From Spirosoma spitsbergense DSM 19989 (GTDB taxonomy: Bacteria > Bacteroidota > Bacteroidia > Cytophagales > Spirosomataceae), in the NCBI RefSeq assembly GCF_000374085.1, contig NZ_KB893422.1, positions 36,697-100,696 of the forward strand: 64,000 nt of DNA, given 5' to 3'. The translations under genes and the position numbers were made by a program. The notes under the pieces were generated by a model, which was not told the origin of the DNA, searched no databases, and worked only from the letters and a program-made list of their open reading frames with translations. Below, in pieces: positions 17,508 to 26,573 of this stretch (within the stretch, counting starts at the first letter, position 1; every line of letters begins with the position of its first letter).

Positions 17508-20500
17508 TTACAACTTCATTACGCGTCTGGATGCCGTTTTGTCACCCACTCGTATCCGCAAAATATAGGTTCCCGCTGGGTGTTGGTCGAGTAATAGCGA
17601 GGTAGTAGACTGCCGGGTTTCCTGCCGGTATGTGATATGCCCGGCCAAATCGGTTAGTTCCAGTATAGCTGTCTGGCTGGACGACAATCCCCTGATCCGT
17701 ACTGTCAGCGCGGAGGTAGCCGGAGTAGGATAGACATCTACCGCTTCGGCCAGTGACTGGTCTTCGATGCCCAGCAGTTGATTGACCGTCACCACTACCG
17801 AGCGGGCTGCCAGCGTACCGGTTCCACAGCCGTTGCTCACCTGAGACAGCAGGTACGCAGTGGTTTTGGTGGGCCTCACATCCAGCGCATACGGACTAAC
17901 GGCCGTCGTTACCGACTGGGCCGCTCCCAAACCGGTAGCCGAACTATCGCGGTAGGAGAACGTCCAGGGGCCATCGCCCGAAAAAACAACCGTCAGGCTG
18001 GCTGGCTGGCCTTCAAAGATGGTTTGACTGCCAACAAGGGTAGCTACCGGCAGTGGGCGAACGGTCAGCAGCGTGGGGCTGTTGGTTCCTTTAATCGGAA
18101 TTTTTGGATTGGTGGCCAGTACCCGCACCCAATACGTACCGGCTGGTGTATTAACCGGAATCGTACCGCTTACCTGACCGTTACCCGCCTGACCACCCGG
18201 TAGGTCGGCGAAAGCGATTTTCGTCGTGTCGGCTTCCACTTTCGCCAGTTGCAACTTGAAAACGCTGCCCTGGTTGAACGTGCCCGATGTGGTAAAATTC
18301 GTGGTCAAACTTGACCCGGCGCAGAGGGTTGCGGACGTTAATGCCTGAGTCTGAATGGTGGGCACCAACACAGTAATGGTGACTGAAGAACCATTGCCGG
18401 GCAAGCCTGATCCGCACTTATTGGCTACGTCCACAACCTGGTAGGTGGTCGTCCGGTCGGCCACGATGAGCAGGGTGGTGTCTTTTGTCGTTGTTCCGGT
18501 AAGGCCATTGGTCAGTTTGTACGTGTAAGGCCCTACCCCGGTAAACGTCAGTTTCAGCGGCACATCCAGCCCCAGATTCGTGGTGGTAGTTCCCAGAATA
18601 GAGAGCGTGGGCGGACTTTGTACAAACACCCGAATCACGGCTTTGGGGCTTTCGCAACCGTTGACGGTCTGCGTCACATAAAAGAGATCACCATCCGGAT
18701 TTTTAGTCACGTTCAGGGTAGCCGGTGTGGGCGCTACGGTGGTCACCTTGCCGGTGGGGTCCGTCCATTTCAGGCTCGTTCCGGTCGCCGACAGTGGCTG
18801 GGAAGCTGCATCCTGACAAATTTCGATTACTGCTTTGGCAATTGTGGGCATCGGGGTTTCCGCCACGGTTACGCTCTGCGTGGCTTTCGGCCCTTCGCAG
18901 CCGTTGACCGTTTGCGAAACCAGCACCGAGAATGAAGCACCCTTATCGGTACCAATGACCGGAGCCGAACCGAACCGGTTGCCATCTACATTGTACCAAC
19001 TCAGGTTTTCACCCGTGGCCGACAATAGTTCAGGGGGAGCAAACTGACAAATTACTTTTGGCGAAACGGTCGGGGCTGCTGGCAGGGACTTTACCGTTAC
19101 AGAAAGGGGTGCGCGGGGTCCCTCACAACCATCGAGACTTTGACTGACGTAATACGTCGTTTGACTAGCCTGTCCGGTGCTTATTACCGGTGCGGCTGCG
19201 TTGCCCGTTCCACCCGTTTGAGCCGTGTACCAAAGCAGGTTCTGGCCGTTTGCTACCAGCGTGGTCGCGGCTGTGTTCTGGCACACCGCCAGAGCCGATG
19301 TACCGGGCGCATCGGGTGTAGTTTTGGTCGTTATTTTGATTTCGGCCCGGCTGCTCTCGCACCCACTCGTCGATTGGGTCACGAAATAACTAACCGTACC
19401 CGGCGTGTCGGTCGAAGGGGTTGGGGCGACATCGCTGCTTTTGCCCGATGGGTCGTACCACTTCAGGCCCGTTCCTGAAGCGGTCAGCACCGGTGCCGGG
19501 GTTCTCTGGCAATAACTAAACGCACCGGTCACGCCGGGAGCCGATGGGGGCGCTGCCACCGTAACGGTTACGCTACTGCGTGGCCCTTCGCAGCCATTAT
19601 TGCTCTGGCTAACGTAGTACGTGGTCGCACTGGCGGTTCTGGTGTCGGGTGTGACAGTGCTGCCCAGAGAAGTACCTCCACTCGATTCCCGGTACCATTT
19701 CAGGTCCTGTCCAGTCGCCATCAATGGGCTGGCTACTGTATTCTGACAATACGTCGGCCCAACATTGGCCACTACCGGAACACCGGGCGTCGCATTGACC
19801 GTAACCGTCAATCGGGCGCGGGGGCTTTCGCACCCATCCAGACTCTGACTCACGTAGAAGGCAGGCTGCCCCGACTGACCGGTACTGACTATGGGCGGAG
19901 CCGTCGTGCCAGTGCCGCTTGTTTCGGTACTGTACCAGAGCAGGTTCTGACCCGTTGCCGTGAGGGCGGGGGCCGTTGCATTCTGGCAAACGGCTACCGA
20001 TTGCACACCAGGGACATCGGGGGTTACTTTGGTGGTTACTTTTATTTCAGCCTGCGGGCTTTCGCATCCATTAATTGACTGAGTCACAAAATAACTAACC
20101 GTTCCAGGAACCTCAGTTGAGGGTATAGGAGCCATATCGCTACTTTTGCCCGATGGGTCGTACCACTTCAGGCTCGTTCCCGAAGCGGTCAGCGTAGTGG
20201 ACGAAGCCTTCTGGCAGTAGCTAAACGAGCTGGTAACGGTAGGAGCGGATGGGAGTGCTACCACCGTAACGGTTAGGCCATTGCGGGGGCCTTCGCATCC
20301 ATTGCTACTTTGGCTGACGTAGTAGGTAGTAGCCCCGACGTTTTTGGTGTCGGGCGTGAGCGTACTACCCAACGAGGCTCCCCCGCTCACCTCCCTGTAC
20401 CACTTCAAGTCCTGTCCCATTGCCATCAGGGGGCTGGCCGTTGCGTTCTGGCAATAGATTGGTTTGACACTGGCCACTGTGGGGGCACCCGGCAAAGCAT

Positions 20501-22010
20501 TTACCGTAACGGTAAACATAGCCCTGGGACTTTCGCATCCATTCACCGATTGTGACACGTAGTAGGTTATCTGACTTGTTTGGGACGTACTGACCACGGG
20601 CGTTGTAGGCGAGCCAGTGCCACCGGTGGAGGCAGCGTACCAGAGGAGGTTATCGCCGGTCACTTTTATAATAGGGGCTGCGGTATTCTGACAAACGGCT
20701 ACCGACTGCACGTCAGGCATGGCAGGTGCTGGCTTTACGTCTACCGTAATTTCGGTCCGTTCGCTTTCACATTCGCCCAGTTTTTGCGCTACGTAGTATT
20801 TAAGCGTTCCAACCTTGTCCGTTGCGGGCTGCACGGGTGTCGATGTACCGGTACCACCCGTTGCGCTAGTACCGTACCAGACCAGTGATGCGCCGACAAC
20901 GGTGGTTGTAGCCGTTAAGGGAGTAACTGACTGCGATTGGCAAAGGGTGAGTGAACTGGCCGGAGTAGCCGGTTTTCCAGGGCGGGCGTTTACCGTTACT
21001 ACCAGGTAAGGACCATTTGGATTTGCCGGACTTGGACACCCCTTCTTAGAATCTACCGGTACTAAACTGAGTTTATACGTTTGACTACCAGGCACACTTG
21101 TATCAGGTATGGGTGGAGTAGTCGTAAACGCTGGGCTGGCTCCCTGTAGGGTATAACCAGTCTGATAGTTTTCTGGCGGAGCACTGTGTCCGTTTACATT
21201 GAGTGGATAGGACTTATCGCCCTGGCAATAACTCAATCTGCCATAATTTTCATTGAACCGGTTAACAGGATTGGGGCCTCCGCTTGGTGTATATAAGGTC
21301 CTCACTATCGTTTGGGCCGTGCTGCTTTCACATCCATTTACGGTCTGAGTAACAAAATAAGTTGTTTCACTGATAGGATATTTATAGCCGTCGTCACCAT
21401 TTGCAACGGGCTTGCCCAACGAAAAATATGAATTCACCGGATTGCTCCCATTAAACGACCCACCAGTGTTCAAACTTAAATTACTGTTGTACAGGGATGC
21501 TGTCGCACCGGCATTGATTCCCAGATAGATATACGTATAGATATCATTGGCCGTTCGTCGCTGGCAATCCGGCTGAATGTCGTTAACTGTTGGCGGAACA
21601 GGCCGGGCTTTTACCGTTAGTAACGACGAACTGGGACTTCCTTTCACATCAGGACCTGTCGATATGAACCGAACCCGGTAACTGGCTCCGGGGGCGGTGT
21701 TAGCCGGGATGGTGGCCCGGTACGTGATTTCGTAACGCCCCGACGTACTGACAACGGTGGAAGGAACCTCAAAGTAAGTAGCCCCATCGCCCGACAATTC
21801 GATTCCATAGCTGTCGGCCGTTCCACTTCTGAAACCGGTTACGTCCAGTTGGGCACCGGAGCAAACGGCAGTGACCGTTAATGGCTCTGTACTGAGTTGT
21901 GCCCTTGTCTGAGCACTCCACAGGATTGGAGTGAGCAGTAAAACCAGTTTGAATAGCCTATTGCCAGGGCGCTGTATGAGTTGATTGTAGTACCGTAAAG
22001 AGTAATCCAT
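17508..22010 (-). CDS. giant Ig-like-repeat surface protein with T9SS type A sorting domain
   Basis: A 1500-residue exported protein. An N-terminal signal segment (about 15-38, RLFKLVLLLTPILWSAQTRAQ) precedes an opening domain and roughly ten Ig-like repeats of about 75-80 residues. Each runs from a YCQ/VCQ motif through LxxxGxxLxWY to YYVSQSxNGCE-PR and TVTV; the paired Cys residues are probably disulfide-bonded. Repeats fall into three subtypes in the order A-B-C-A-B-C-A, then two diverged ones. The C terminus carries a beta-rich domain and a type A sorting signal (VYPTPATSALTVRI...GTYILRI...MKL), so the type IX system should export and anchor it. Likely a surface adhesin or matrix protein; no enzymatic domain seen. 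Confidence 0.9.
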   Translation of the reverse strand: MDYSLRYYNQLIQRPGNRLFKLVLLLTPILWSAQTRAQLSTEPLTVTAVCSGAQLDVTGFRSGTADSYGIELSGDGATYFEVPSTVVSTSGRYEITYRATIPANTAPGASYRVRFISTGPDVKGSPSSSLLTVKARPVPPTVNDIQPDCQRRTANDIYTYIYLGINAGATASLYNSNLSLNTGGSFNGSNPVNSYFSLGKPVANGDDGYKYPISETTYFVTQTVNGCESSTAQTIVRTLYTPSGGPNPVNRFNENYGRLSYCQGDKSYPLNVNGHSAPPENYQTGYTLQGASPAFTTTPPIPDTSVPGSQTYKLSLVPVDSKKGCPSPANPNGPYLVVTVNARPGKPATPASSLTLCQSQSVTPLTATTTVVGASLVWYGTSATGGTGTSTPVQPATDKVGTLKYYVAQKLGECESERTEITVDVKPAPAMPDVQSVAVCQNTAAPIIKVTGDNLLWYAASTGGTGSPTTPVVSTSQTSQITYYVSQSVNGCESPRAMFTVTVNALPGAPTVASVKPIYCQNATASPLMAMGQDLKWYREVSGGASLGSTLTPDTKNVGATTYYVSQSSNGCEGPRNGLTVTVVALPSAPTVTSSFSYCQKASSTTLTASGTSLKWYDPSGKSSDMAPIPSTEVPGTVSYFVTQSINGCESPQAEIKVTTKVTPDVPGVQSVAVCQNATAPALTATGQNLLWYSTETSGTGTTAPPIVSTGQSGQPAFYVSQSLDGCESPRARLTVTVNATPGVPVVANVGPTYCQNTVASPLMATGQDLKWYRESSGGTSLGSTVTPDTRTASATTYYVSQSNNGCEGPRSSVTVTVAAPPSAPGVTGAFSYCQRTPAPVLTASGTGLKWYDPSGKSSDVAPTPSTDTPGTVSYFVTQSTSGCESSRAEIKITTKTTPDAPGTSALAVCQNTAATTLVANGQNLLWYTAQTGGTGNAAAPVISTGQASQTTYYVSQSLDGCEGPRAPLSVTVKSLPAAPTVSPKVICQFAPPELLSATGENLSWYNVDGNRFGSAPVIGTDKGASFSVLVSQTVNGCEGPKATQSVTVAETPMPTIAKAVIEICQDAASQPLSATGTSLKWTDPTGKVTTVAPTPATLNVTKNPDGDLFYVTQTVNGCESPKAVIRVFVQSPPTLSILGTTTTNLGLDVPLKLTFTGVGPYTYKLTNGLTGTTTKDTTLLIVADRTTTYQVVDVANKCGSGLPGNGSSVTITVLVPTIQTQALTSATLCAGSSLTTNFTTSGTFNQGSVFKLQLAKVEADTTKIAFADLPGGQAGNGQVSGTIPVNTPAGTYWVRVLATNPKIPIKGTNSPTLLTVRPLPVATLVGSQTIFEGQPASLTVVFSGDGPWTFSYRDSSATGLGAAQSVTTAVSPYALDVRPTKTTAYLLSQVSNGCGTGTLAARSVVVTVNQLLGIEDQSLAEAVDVYPTPATSALTVRIRGLSSSQTAILELTDLAGHITYRQETRQSTTSLLLDQHPAGTYILRIRVGDKTASRRVMKL
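19325..20735 (-). repeat. duplicated three-unit Ig supermodule inside the T9SS gene
   Basis: Repeats of subtypes A, B and C occupy about 20030-20735 and again about 19325-20030, each block ~705 nt. Subtype A has LLWY and TG-GTG, B has DLKWYRE and SLGST-TPDT, C has LKWYDPSGKSSD. Corresponding units in the two blocks are closer to each other than to their neighbours, the mark of a unit-of-three duplication. Boundaries are approximate. Confidence 0.75.
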
Positions 22011-22312
22011 ACGTATGGGTTAATGAGGGTTGAGATTAGCAATGACGTACAGATGTGGCTTCTATTTGATTTCTATTCAACAAAAACTCACTCCCGATAC
22101 CAGCTTTATACAAAGCTGGCTTTTGCTTTAATTTACGCCTACAGGGAATAGAGCAAAGATAGTTCCAGAAAAACAGTCCACTGATTATCAATCACTTAGC
22201 AATAAATACAAAATAAAATAGGTAACAAATACGCATTTTAAGTGGTTAAATTTCACTCAAACATAAACAAAACATCATTTATAGAGTGTAACCAGAACAA
22301 CTTGTTTTCTGT
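22011..22312. other. AT-rich leader/promoter region of the T9SS gene
   Basis: No ORF is credible here. It holds a hairpin (8-bp arms CCAGCTTT at 22100-22107 and its complement at 22112-22119, loop ATAC) in the presumed long leader of the T9SS gene, and on the minus strand a -7-like TATCTTTG at 22154-22161 without a good -33. The part up to 22312 also holds the 3' flank of the OxyR gene. Confidence 0.5.
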
Positions 22313-23248
22313 TTATTTCATCCCTACTACCTGCCCCGTCGGGTCACCCAGTTCTTCGGGTAAGTGAGCCAGAATCTCCGCCTTGAATGTATTGATTAGT
22401 TTACGCTTCAGGAAACTCCGGTGCATAACCAGACTCACCTCGCGCACGGGACGGGGCGCCGTAAATGGTCGAAGTCGTGCTCGGCGTTGTATATCCATAT
22501 CGGGCGTTGCCAGGTAAGGCAACAGGGTATAGCCTCCCTGTTTGTCAATCAGTTTGATAAGCGTTTCCAGCGACCCCGTCTCATAACGCAGTGCGCTCGT
22601 TCCATTGGCCTGCCGGTCGGCTCCGCAGAGATTCATGACCTGATTGCGGAAACAATGTCCTTCTGTCAGCAACCACAGCCCGTCGGCAGGCAGGTCCGTT
22701 GGCGCAATCGTTGTTTTGGCCAGCAACGGGTTGGACTCAGCCGCGTATAGAACAAAGGGTTCCTGAAACAGCGGAATCTCCGTGATGCCATTTTCGGATA
22801 AGGGCGTTACTACCAGGCCCACGTCGATCAATCCGTTGCGCAGTCGTTCAACCACCTGCTCGGTTACCATCTCCTGAATCTGTATGGATACGGCGGGGTA
22901 CTTCGCCATAAATTCGCCGATAAAGTACGGTAACAGGTACGGAGCCAGCGTTGGAATGATGCCAATACGGAAGTCGCCCCGAAAATTATCTTTCGATTCA
23001 CTGACGATTTCGGGTATGCGCCGGGCCATTCGGAGTACATCCCGCGCCTGAATCAGGATGGCCTGTCCGGTTTCGGTGGGCACTACCGGCTGCTTCGACC
23101 GGTCGAACACCAATACCCCCAATTCATCTTCCAGTTTCTGAATCTGCATACTCAGCGTGGGCTGCGTAATGTGGCAGGCTTCTGCCGCCGTGGCAAAATG
23201 CCGGTAGGTATCAACGGCCACGATATAATCGAGTTGGGAGAGGGTCAT
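22313..23248 (-). CDS. oxyR: LysR-type hydrogen-peroxide sensor OxyR
   Basis: A 311-residue LysR regulator. The N-terminal helix-turn-helix is LDYIVAVDTYRHFATAAEACHITQPTLSMQIQKLEDELG. The effector domain carries the peroxide-sensing pair in LTEGHCFRNQVMNLC: Cys199 and Cys208, nine residues apart and at the same numbers as in E. coli OxyR, with the conserved Arg201 and Gln203. OxyR is oxidised by peroxide and then activates catalase, peroxiredoxin and iron-homeostasis genes. No catalase or ahpC is adjacent in this window; ferrochelatase lies ~1 kb away across a divergent promoter. Confidence in the OxyR call is high because the redox motif is intact. Confidence 0.95.
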   Translation of the reverse strand: MTLSQLDYIVAVDTYRHFATAAEACHITQPTLSMQIQKLEDELGVLVFDRSKQPVVPTETGQAILIQARDVLRMARRIPEIVSESKDNFRGDFRIGIIPTLAPYLLPYFIGEFMAKYPAVSIQIQEMVTEQVVERLRNGLIDVGLVVTPLSENGITEIPLFQEPFVLYAAESNPLLAKTTIAPTDLPADGLWLLTEGHCFRNQVMNLCGADRQANGTSALRYETGSLETLIKLIDKQGGYTLLPYLATPDMDIQRRARLRPFTAPRPVREVSLVMHRSFLKRKLINTFKAEILAHLPEELGDPTGQVVGMK

Positions 23249-23324
23249 AGACGGTGTAGCCTATTTATCAATAAAATCTATACAAATCTAAATCATATTA
23301 GAGCCAACAATCCTCCTTATATCT

Positions 23325-23332
23325 TATTTTTG
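23325..23332 (+). promoter_or_regulatory. candidate -7 box for the exported protein at 23355
   Basis: TATTTTTG matches TAnnTTTG exactly, 22 nt before the ATG at 23355, in the divergent promoter region shared with oxyR. No convincing -33 TTTG at the right distance. Confidence 0.4.
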
Positions 23333-23354
23333 TTACATAAACCCCTGTAATCGT

Positions 23355-24134
23355 ATGTACACACGTATCCTTGCGGTCGCTATCCTGTTAACATTCAGTG
23401 GAATAGGTTGCGCTCAATCAAAAAAATCAGCAAATCCTGCCGCCGATGGCTTCGACATGGCTGGTTCAGACCCTAAAGCCATCGAAATTGCCGATCAGGT
23501 CATGCAGGCCATGGGTGGCCGCAAAGCCTGGGACAATACCCACTACATCAGCTGGAACTTCTTCGGCTTTCGTAAACTCGTTTGGGACAAATGGTCGGGC
23601 GATGTGCGGGTGGATAACGTGCGCGACGACCAGAGCGTAATTCTGAACATCAACACCGACAAAGGCCGGGTGTTTCAGAAGGGAGCGGAAGTGACCAATC
23701 CAGATTCCGTTGCCAAGTATGTGAAGGCGGCAAAAGGAGCCTGGATCAACGATTCGTACTGGCTCGTGATGCCTTTCAAACTCAAGGATTCGGGCGTAAC
23801 GCTGAAATACGTTGGCGAAGACAAAACTCAGGAAGGCAAGGCCGCCGATGTGCTTCAGATGACCTTTAAAAACGTAGGTAACACGCCCGACAACAAGTAC
23901 AAAATATGGGTCGATAAGGATTCCCACCTGGTTACGCAGTGGGCACATTACCCCAAGTATACCGATGAACAACCCCGCTTCACGCTGCCCTGGGCCGATT
24001 ACAAACAGATGGGCGGTATCCTGCTCTCCGGCGAACGCGGTGAGCGCGACCTGACCGACATTCAGGTGTACAAAAAACTCCCCGGCACGGTTTTCAGCGA
24101 ACTCACCCGCCCCGACCAGAGTCAGATGAAATAA
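23355..24134 (+). CDS. exported protein, possibly LolA-fold or lipoprotein
   Basis: A 259-residue protein with an N-terminal export signal (RILAVAILLTFSGIGCAQ). The Cys at residue 19 is preceded by Gly-Ile-Gly, a weak lipobox, so it may be a lipoprotein or a normally cleaved protein. The mature part begins with ADQVMQAMGGRKAWDNTHYISWNFFGFRKLVWDKWSG and continues with alternating strands, ending in TLPWADYKQMGGILLSGERGERDLTDIQVYKKLP. The layout of a long mixed sheet and the IADQVMQAMGG opening resemble the outer-membrane lipoprotein-sorting (LolA/LolB-like) fold, but I cannot name the family with certainty. It is divergent from oxyR, so peroxide regulation is possible. Confidence 0.65.
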   Translation: MYTRILAVAILLTFSGIGCAQSKKSANPAADGFDMAGSDPKAIEIADQVMQAMGGRKAWDNTHYISWNFFGFRKLVWDKWSGDVRVDNVRDDQSVILNINTDKGRVFQKGAEVTNPDSVAKYVKAAKGAWINDSYWLVMPFKLKDSGVTLKYVGEDKTQEGKAADVLQMTFKNVGNTPDNKYKIWVDKDSHLVTQWAHYPKYTDEQPRFTLPWADYKQMGGILLSGERGERDLTDIQVYKKLPGTVFSELTRPDQSQMK

Positions 24135-24137
24135 TTA

Positions 24138-24172
24138 TAAACCTATAAGATTTTAAAGCCCTTATAGGTTTA
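24138..24172 (+). terminator. hairpin after the exported protein gene
   Basis: A 12-bp perfect inverted repeat (24138-24149, TAAACCTATAAG; complement at 24161-24172) with an 11-nt loop starts 4 nt after the stop of the gene at 23355. AT-rich and without a long T-run, but well placed as a terminator before hemH. Confidence 0.6.
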
Positions 24173-24210
24173 ATTCAAACCAAGCCGTTCAAATTACTGT
24201 TCCTTTTTTC

Positions 24211-25272
24211 ATGGAAGTTTCTGCTTTAAAACCGCCGGTTGCTGCCCGAAAATCAGTAGGAAAAACGGGCGTCTTGATCGTAAATCTTGGCACGCCCGAT
24301 AGTCCCTCGGTGCCGGATGTTCGTAAATACCTGCGTGAGTTTTTGATGGATGGCCGGGTAATCGACATACCAGCCACTCCGCGTTTTGCGCTTGTGAACG
24401 GCATTATTGCCCCGTTTCGGGCACCGAAGTCGGCCAAAATTTACCGGGAGCTCTGGCAGGAAACGGGTTCCCCGCTGAAGTACTACGGCCATATTGTCGA
24501 GCATGATCTGCAGAAAGCACTGGGCGAAGACTACGTGGTGAAGCTGGCCATGCGCTACCAAAGTCCTAGTATCGACGCGAGTCTGGATGCCTTTCAGCAA
24601 ATGGGGCTAACGGATTTGGTGGTGGTGCCGTTTTTCCCACAATACGCGTCTGCCTCAACGGGTTCCGTTTACCAGAAGGTAATGACTATTGTGAAAGACT
24701 GGCAGGTTATACCGGCTATTCGGTTCGTTAACCGGTTTCTGGACCATCCGGGCTTCATAGAAGGATTTGCCCAGATTGCCCGTAAGTACATGGCCGCTTA
24801 CGATTACGACCATTTTCTGTTCAGCTACCACGGCCTGCCCGAACGGCAAATTCGGAAGGGGGATGTGACAAAGACGGTTTGCCAGCTTGGCGACTGCTGC
24901 GGCACCCTGCACGCCATGAATCAGCACTGCTACCGGGCGCAATGTTTTGAAACCACCCGGCTACTGGTACGCGCACTGAACATCCCCGAAGGCAAATACA
25001 CCACCTCATTTCAGTCGCGGCTGGGGAACGACCCCTGGATTAAGCCCTATACCGACGATATGATCAAAACCATGCCGGGTAAAGGCATCAACAGCGTGCT
25101 GGCTTTTTCGCCCGCTTTCGTCGCCGATTGTCTGGAGACGACTATTGAAGTAGGTGTGGAGTACAAAGAGTTGTTCGAAGAAGCGGGAGGAAAGCACTGG
25201 CAGCTCGTCGAGAGCCTGAACGACAGCCCTATCTGGATTGAAACCCTGGTTGACCTGGTCACCCAGGCCTGA
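24211..25272 (+). CDS. hemH: ferrochelatase
   Basis: A 353-residue ferrochelatase that inserts Fe2+ into protoporphyrin IX (or coproporphyrin III in the coproporphyrin-dependent route). Landmarks: GVLIVNLGTPDSP at the N terminus, LAMRYQSPSI, VVVPFFPQYASASTGSV, the catalytic-His block FSYHGLPERQI (His207), and the C-terminal DCLETTIEVGVEYKE with the metal-facing Glu. A cysteine-rich insert right after the His block (Cys224, 229, 230, 240 and 245) could hold an Fe-S cluster as in some bacterial ferrochelatases; this is inference. It is terminated by a GC-rich hairpin. Confidence 0.96.
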   Translation: MEVSALKPPVAARKSVGKTGVLIVNLGTPDSPSVPDVRKYLREFLMDGRVIDIPATPRFALVNGIIAPFRAPKSAKIYRELWQETGSPLKYYGHIVEHDLQKALGEDYVVKLAMRYQSPSIDASLDAFQQMGLTDLVVVPFFPQYASASTGSVYQKVMTIVKDWQVIPAIRFVNRFLDHPGFIEGFAQIARKYMAAYDYDHFLFSYHGLPERQIRKGDVTKTVCQLGDCCGTLHAMNQHCYRAQCFETTRLLVRALNIPEGKYTTSFQSRLGNDPWIKPYTDDMIKTMPGKGINSVLAFSPAFVADCLETTIEVGVEYKELFEEAGGKHWQLVESLNDSPIWIETLVDLVTQA

Positions 25273-25290
25273 CCTGATTTTTATTATCCT

Positions 25291-25321
25291 AAGCCCGCTT
25301 CTTTGAACAGAAAGCGGGCTT
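25291..25321 (+). terminator. rho-independent terminator after hemH
   Basis: A 10-bp stem AAGCCCGCTT (25291-25300) with its complement at 25312-25321 and an 11-nt loop begins 18 nt after the hemH stop and is followed by T-rich sequence. Confidence 0.8.
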
Positions 25322-25370
25322 TTCAGTGCCTTACTTCCTTTGCTGAACAGGAACGACCCCCGATTTTTTT

Positions 25371-26552
25371 ATGCAGACTACGCAGGCATTTCCGTCCAAA
25401 CTTCCCAACGTCGGCACGACCATCTTTACCGTCATGTCGAAATTAGCGGCCGATACGGGGGCGCTGAATCTCTCGCAGGGGTACCCTAATTTCAACACGG
25501 ACCCGGTGCTGATTGAGCTGGTGGCGAAGGCCATGCGGGATGGGCATAACCAATACGCGCCCATGCCGGGTGTACCGGTCCTGCGGGAAGCCATTGCGCA
25601 GAAAACAGCCCGGTGTTACAACGTTGCCTATAATCCGGAAACGGAAATCACCGTAACCACCGGGGCGACCGAAGCCATCTACGCGGCTATTACAACCGTG
25701 GTGCAGCCAGACCGGAGCGCCGGACCGGACGAAGTTATTGTGTTTGAACCGGCCTACGATAGCTACGTACCCGCCATCGAGTTGTCGGGCGGGAAGCCCG
25801 TATTCGTATCACTGGATGCGCCTGGTTCGGCTATCGACTGGAATGTGGTTCGGGGAAAAATTACAGACCGCACCCGGCTCATTATCGTCAATACGCCCCA
25901 TAATCCGACCGGTTATGTCTGGACGACCGATGACCTGAATCAACTGGCGGATCTGGTACAAAAGCACAACCTGTTCGTTATCAGCGATGAAGTGTACGAA
26001 CATCTTATCTTCGATGAACGGGTGCATCATTCACTAATGCAACACCCGTTGCTGCGCGAACGAACCTTTGTGGTTGGCTCGTTCGGTAAAACATTCCACA
26101 CGACCGGCTGGAAAATCGGCTACTGCCTGGCCCCCACCGACCTTACGGCTGAGTTTCGGAAGGTACACCAGTTTGTCACGTTCAGCGTATCAACACCCAT
26201 GCAGTACGCGCTGGCCGAATACCTTCGGAATCCCGCACCCTACGAGGCACTCCCAGCGTTTTATCAGCGCAAACGTGATCTATTTCTACAGTCAATCCAC
26301 CATTCACGCTTCCAGTTCGTCCCCTCTGAAGGCACATTTTTCCAGAACGTATCGTACGCCGGCATCACCAGTGAACCGGATTACGACCTGGCCGTTCGCC
26401 TGACCCGCGACATTGGGGTGGCCTCTATTCCGGTTTCGGTGTTTTACCACGACCGAACCGATCATAAAACTTTGCGCTTCTGTTTCGCCAAAGATGATGA
26501 AACGCTCGTACAGGCAGGTGAACGACTCACCCGCTGGTCGCTCAATCAGTAA
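25371..26552 (+). CDS. PLP-dependent aminotransferase, methionine aminotransferase type
   Basis: A 393-residue fold-type I class I/II aminotransferase. Motifs are LNLSQGYPNF near the N terminus, TTGATEAIYAAI, VNTPHNPTG (NPTG about 178-181), ISDEVYEHLIF, and the PLP-lysine block SFGKTFHTTGWKIGY (Lys240). The GKTFHTTGWKIGY and NQYAPMPGVPVLREAI blocks are those of the YbdL-type methionine/kynurenine group, which transaminates methionine with 2-oxo acids. It is cytoplasmic. The next gene starts 21 nt downstream, so it probably shares a transcript with the AhpD-like and SDR genes. Confidence 0.9.
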   Translation: MQTTQAFPSKLPNVGTTIFTVMSKLAADTGALNLSQGYPNFNTDPVLIELVAKAMRDGHNQYAPMPGVPVLREAIAQKTARCYNVAYNPETEITVTTGATEAIYAAITTVVQPDRSAGPDEVIVFEPAYDSYVPAIELSGGKPVFVSLDAPGSAIDWNVVRGKITDRTRLIIVNTPHNPTGYVWTTDDLNQLADLVQKHNLFVISDEVYEHLIFDERVHHSLMQHPLLRERTFVVGSFGKTFHTTGWKIGYCLAPTDLTAEFRKVHQFVTFSVSTPMQYALAEYLRNPAPYEALPAFYQRKRDLFLQSIHHSRFQFVPSEGTFFQNVSYAGITSEPDYDLAVRLTRDIGVASIPVSVFYHDRTDHKTLRFCFAKDDETLVQAGERLTRWSLNQ

Positions 26553-26573
26553 CCTTTCCAACGGCCTTCCCCT

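Noticed and set aside
17508..22010. Periodic repeats in the T9SS gene considered as a CRISPR or satellite array
   Set aside because: The period (~230 nt) and the intact reading frame show protein-level Ig repeats, not spacer-repeat DNA.
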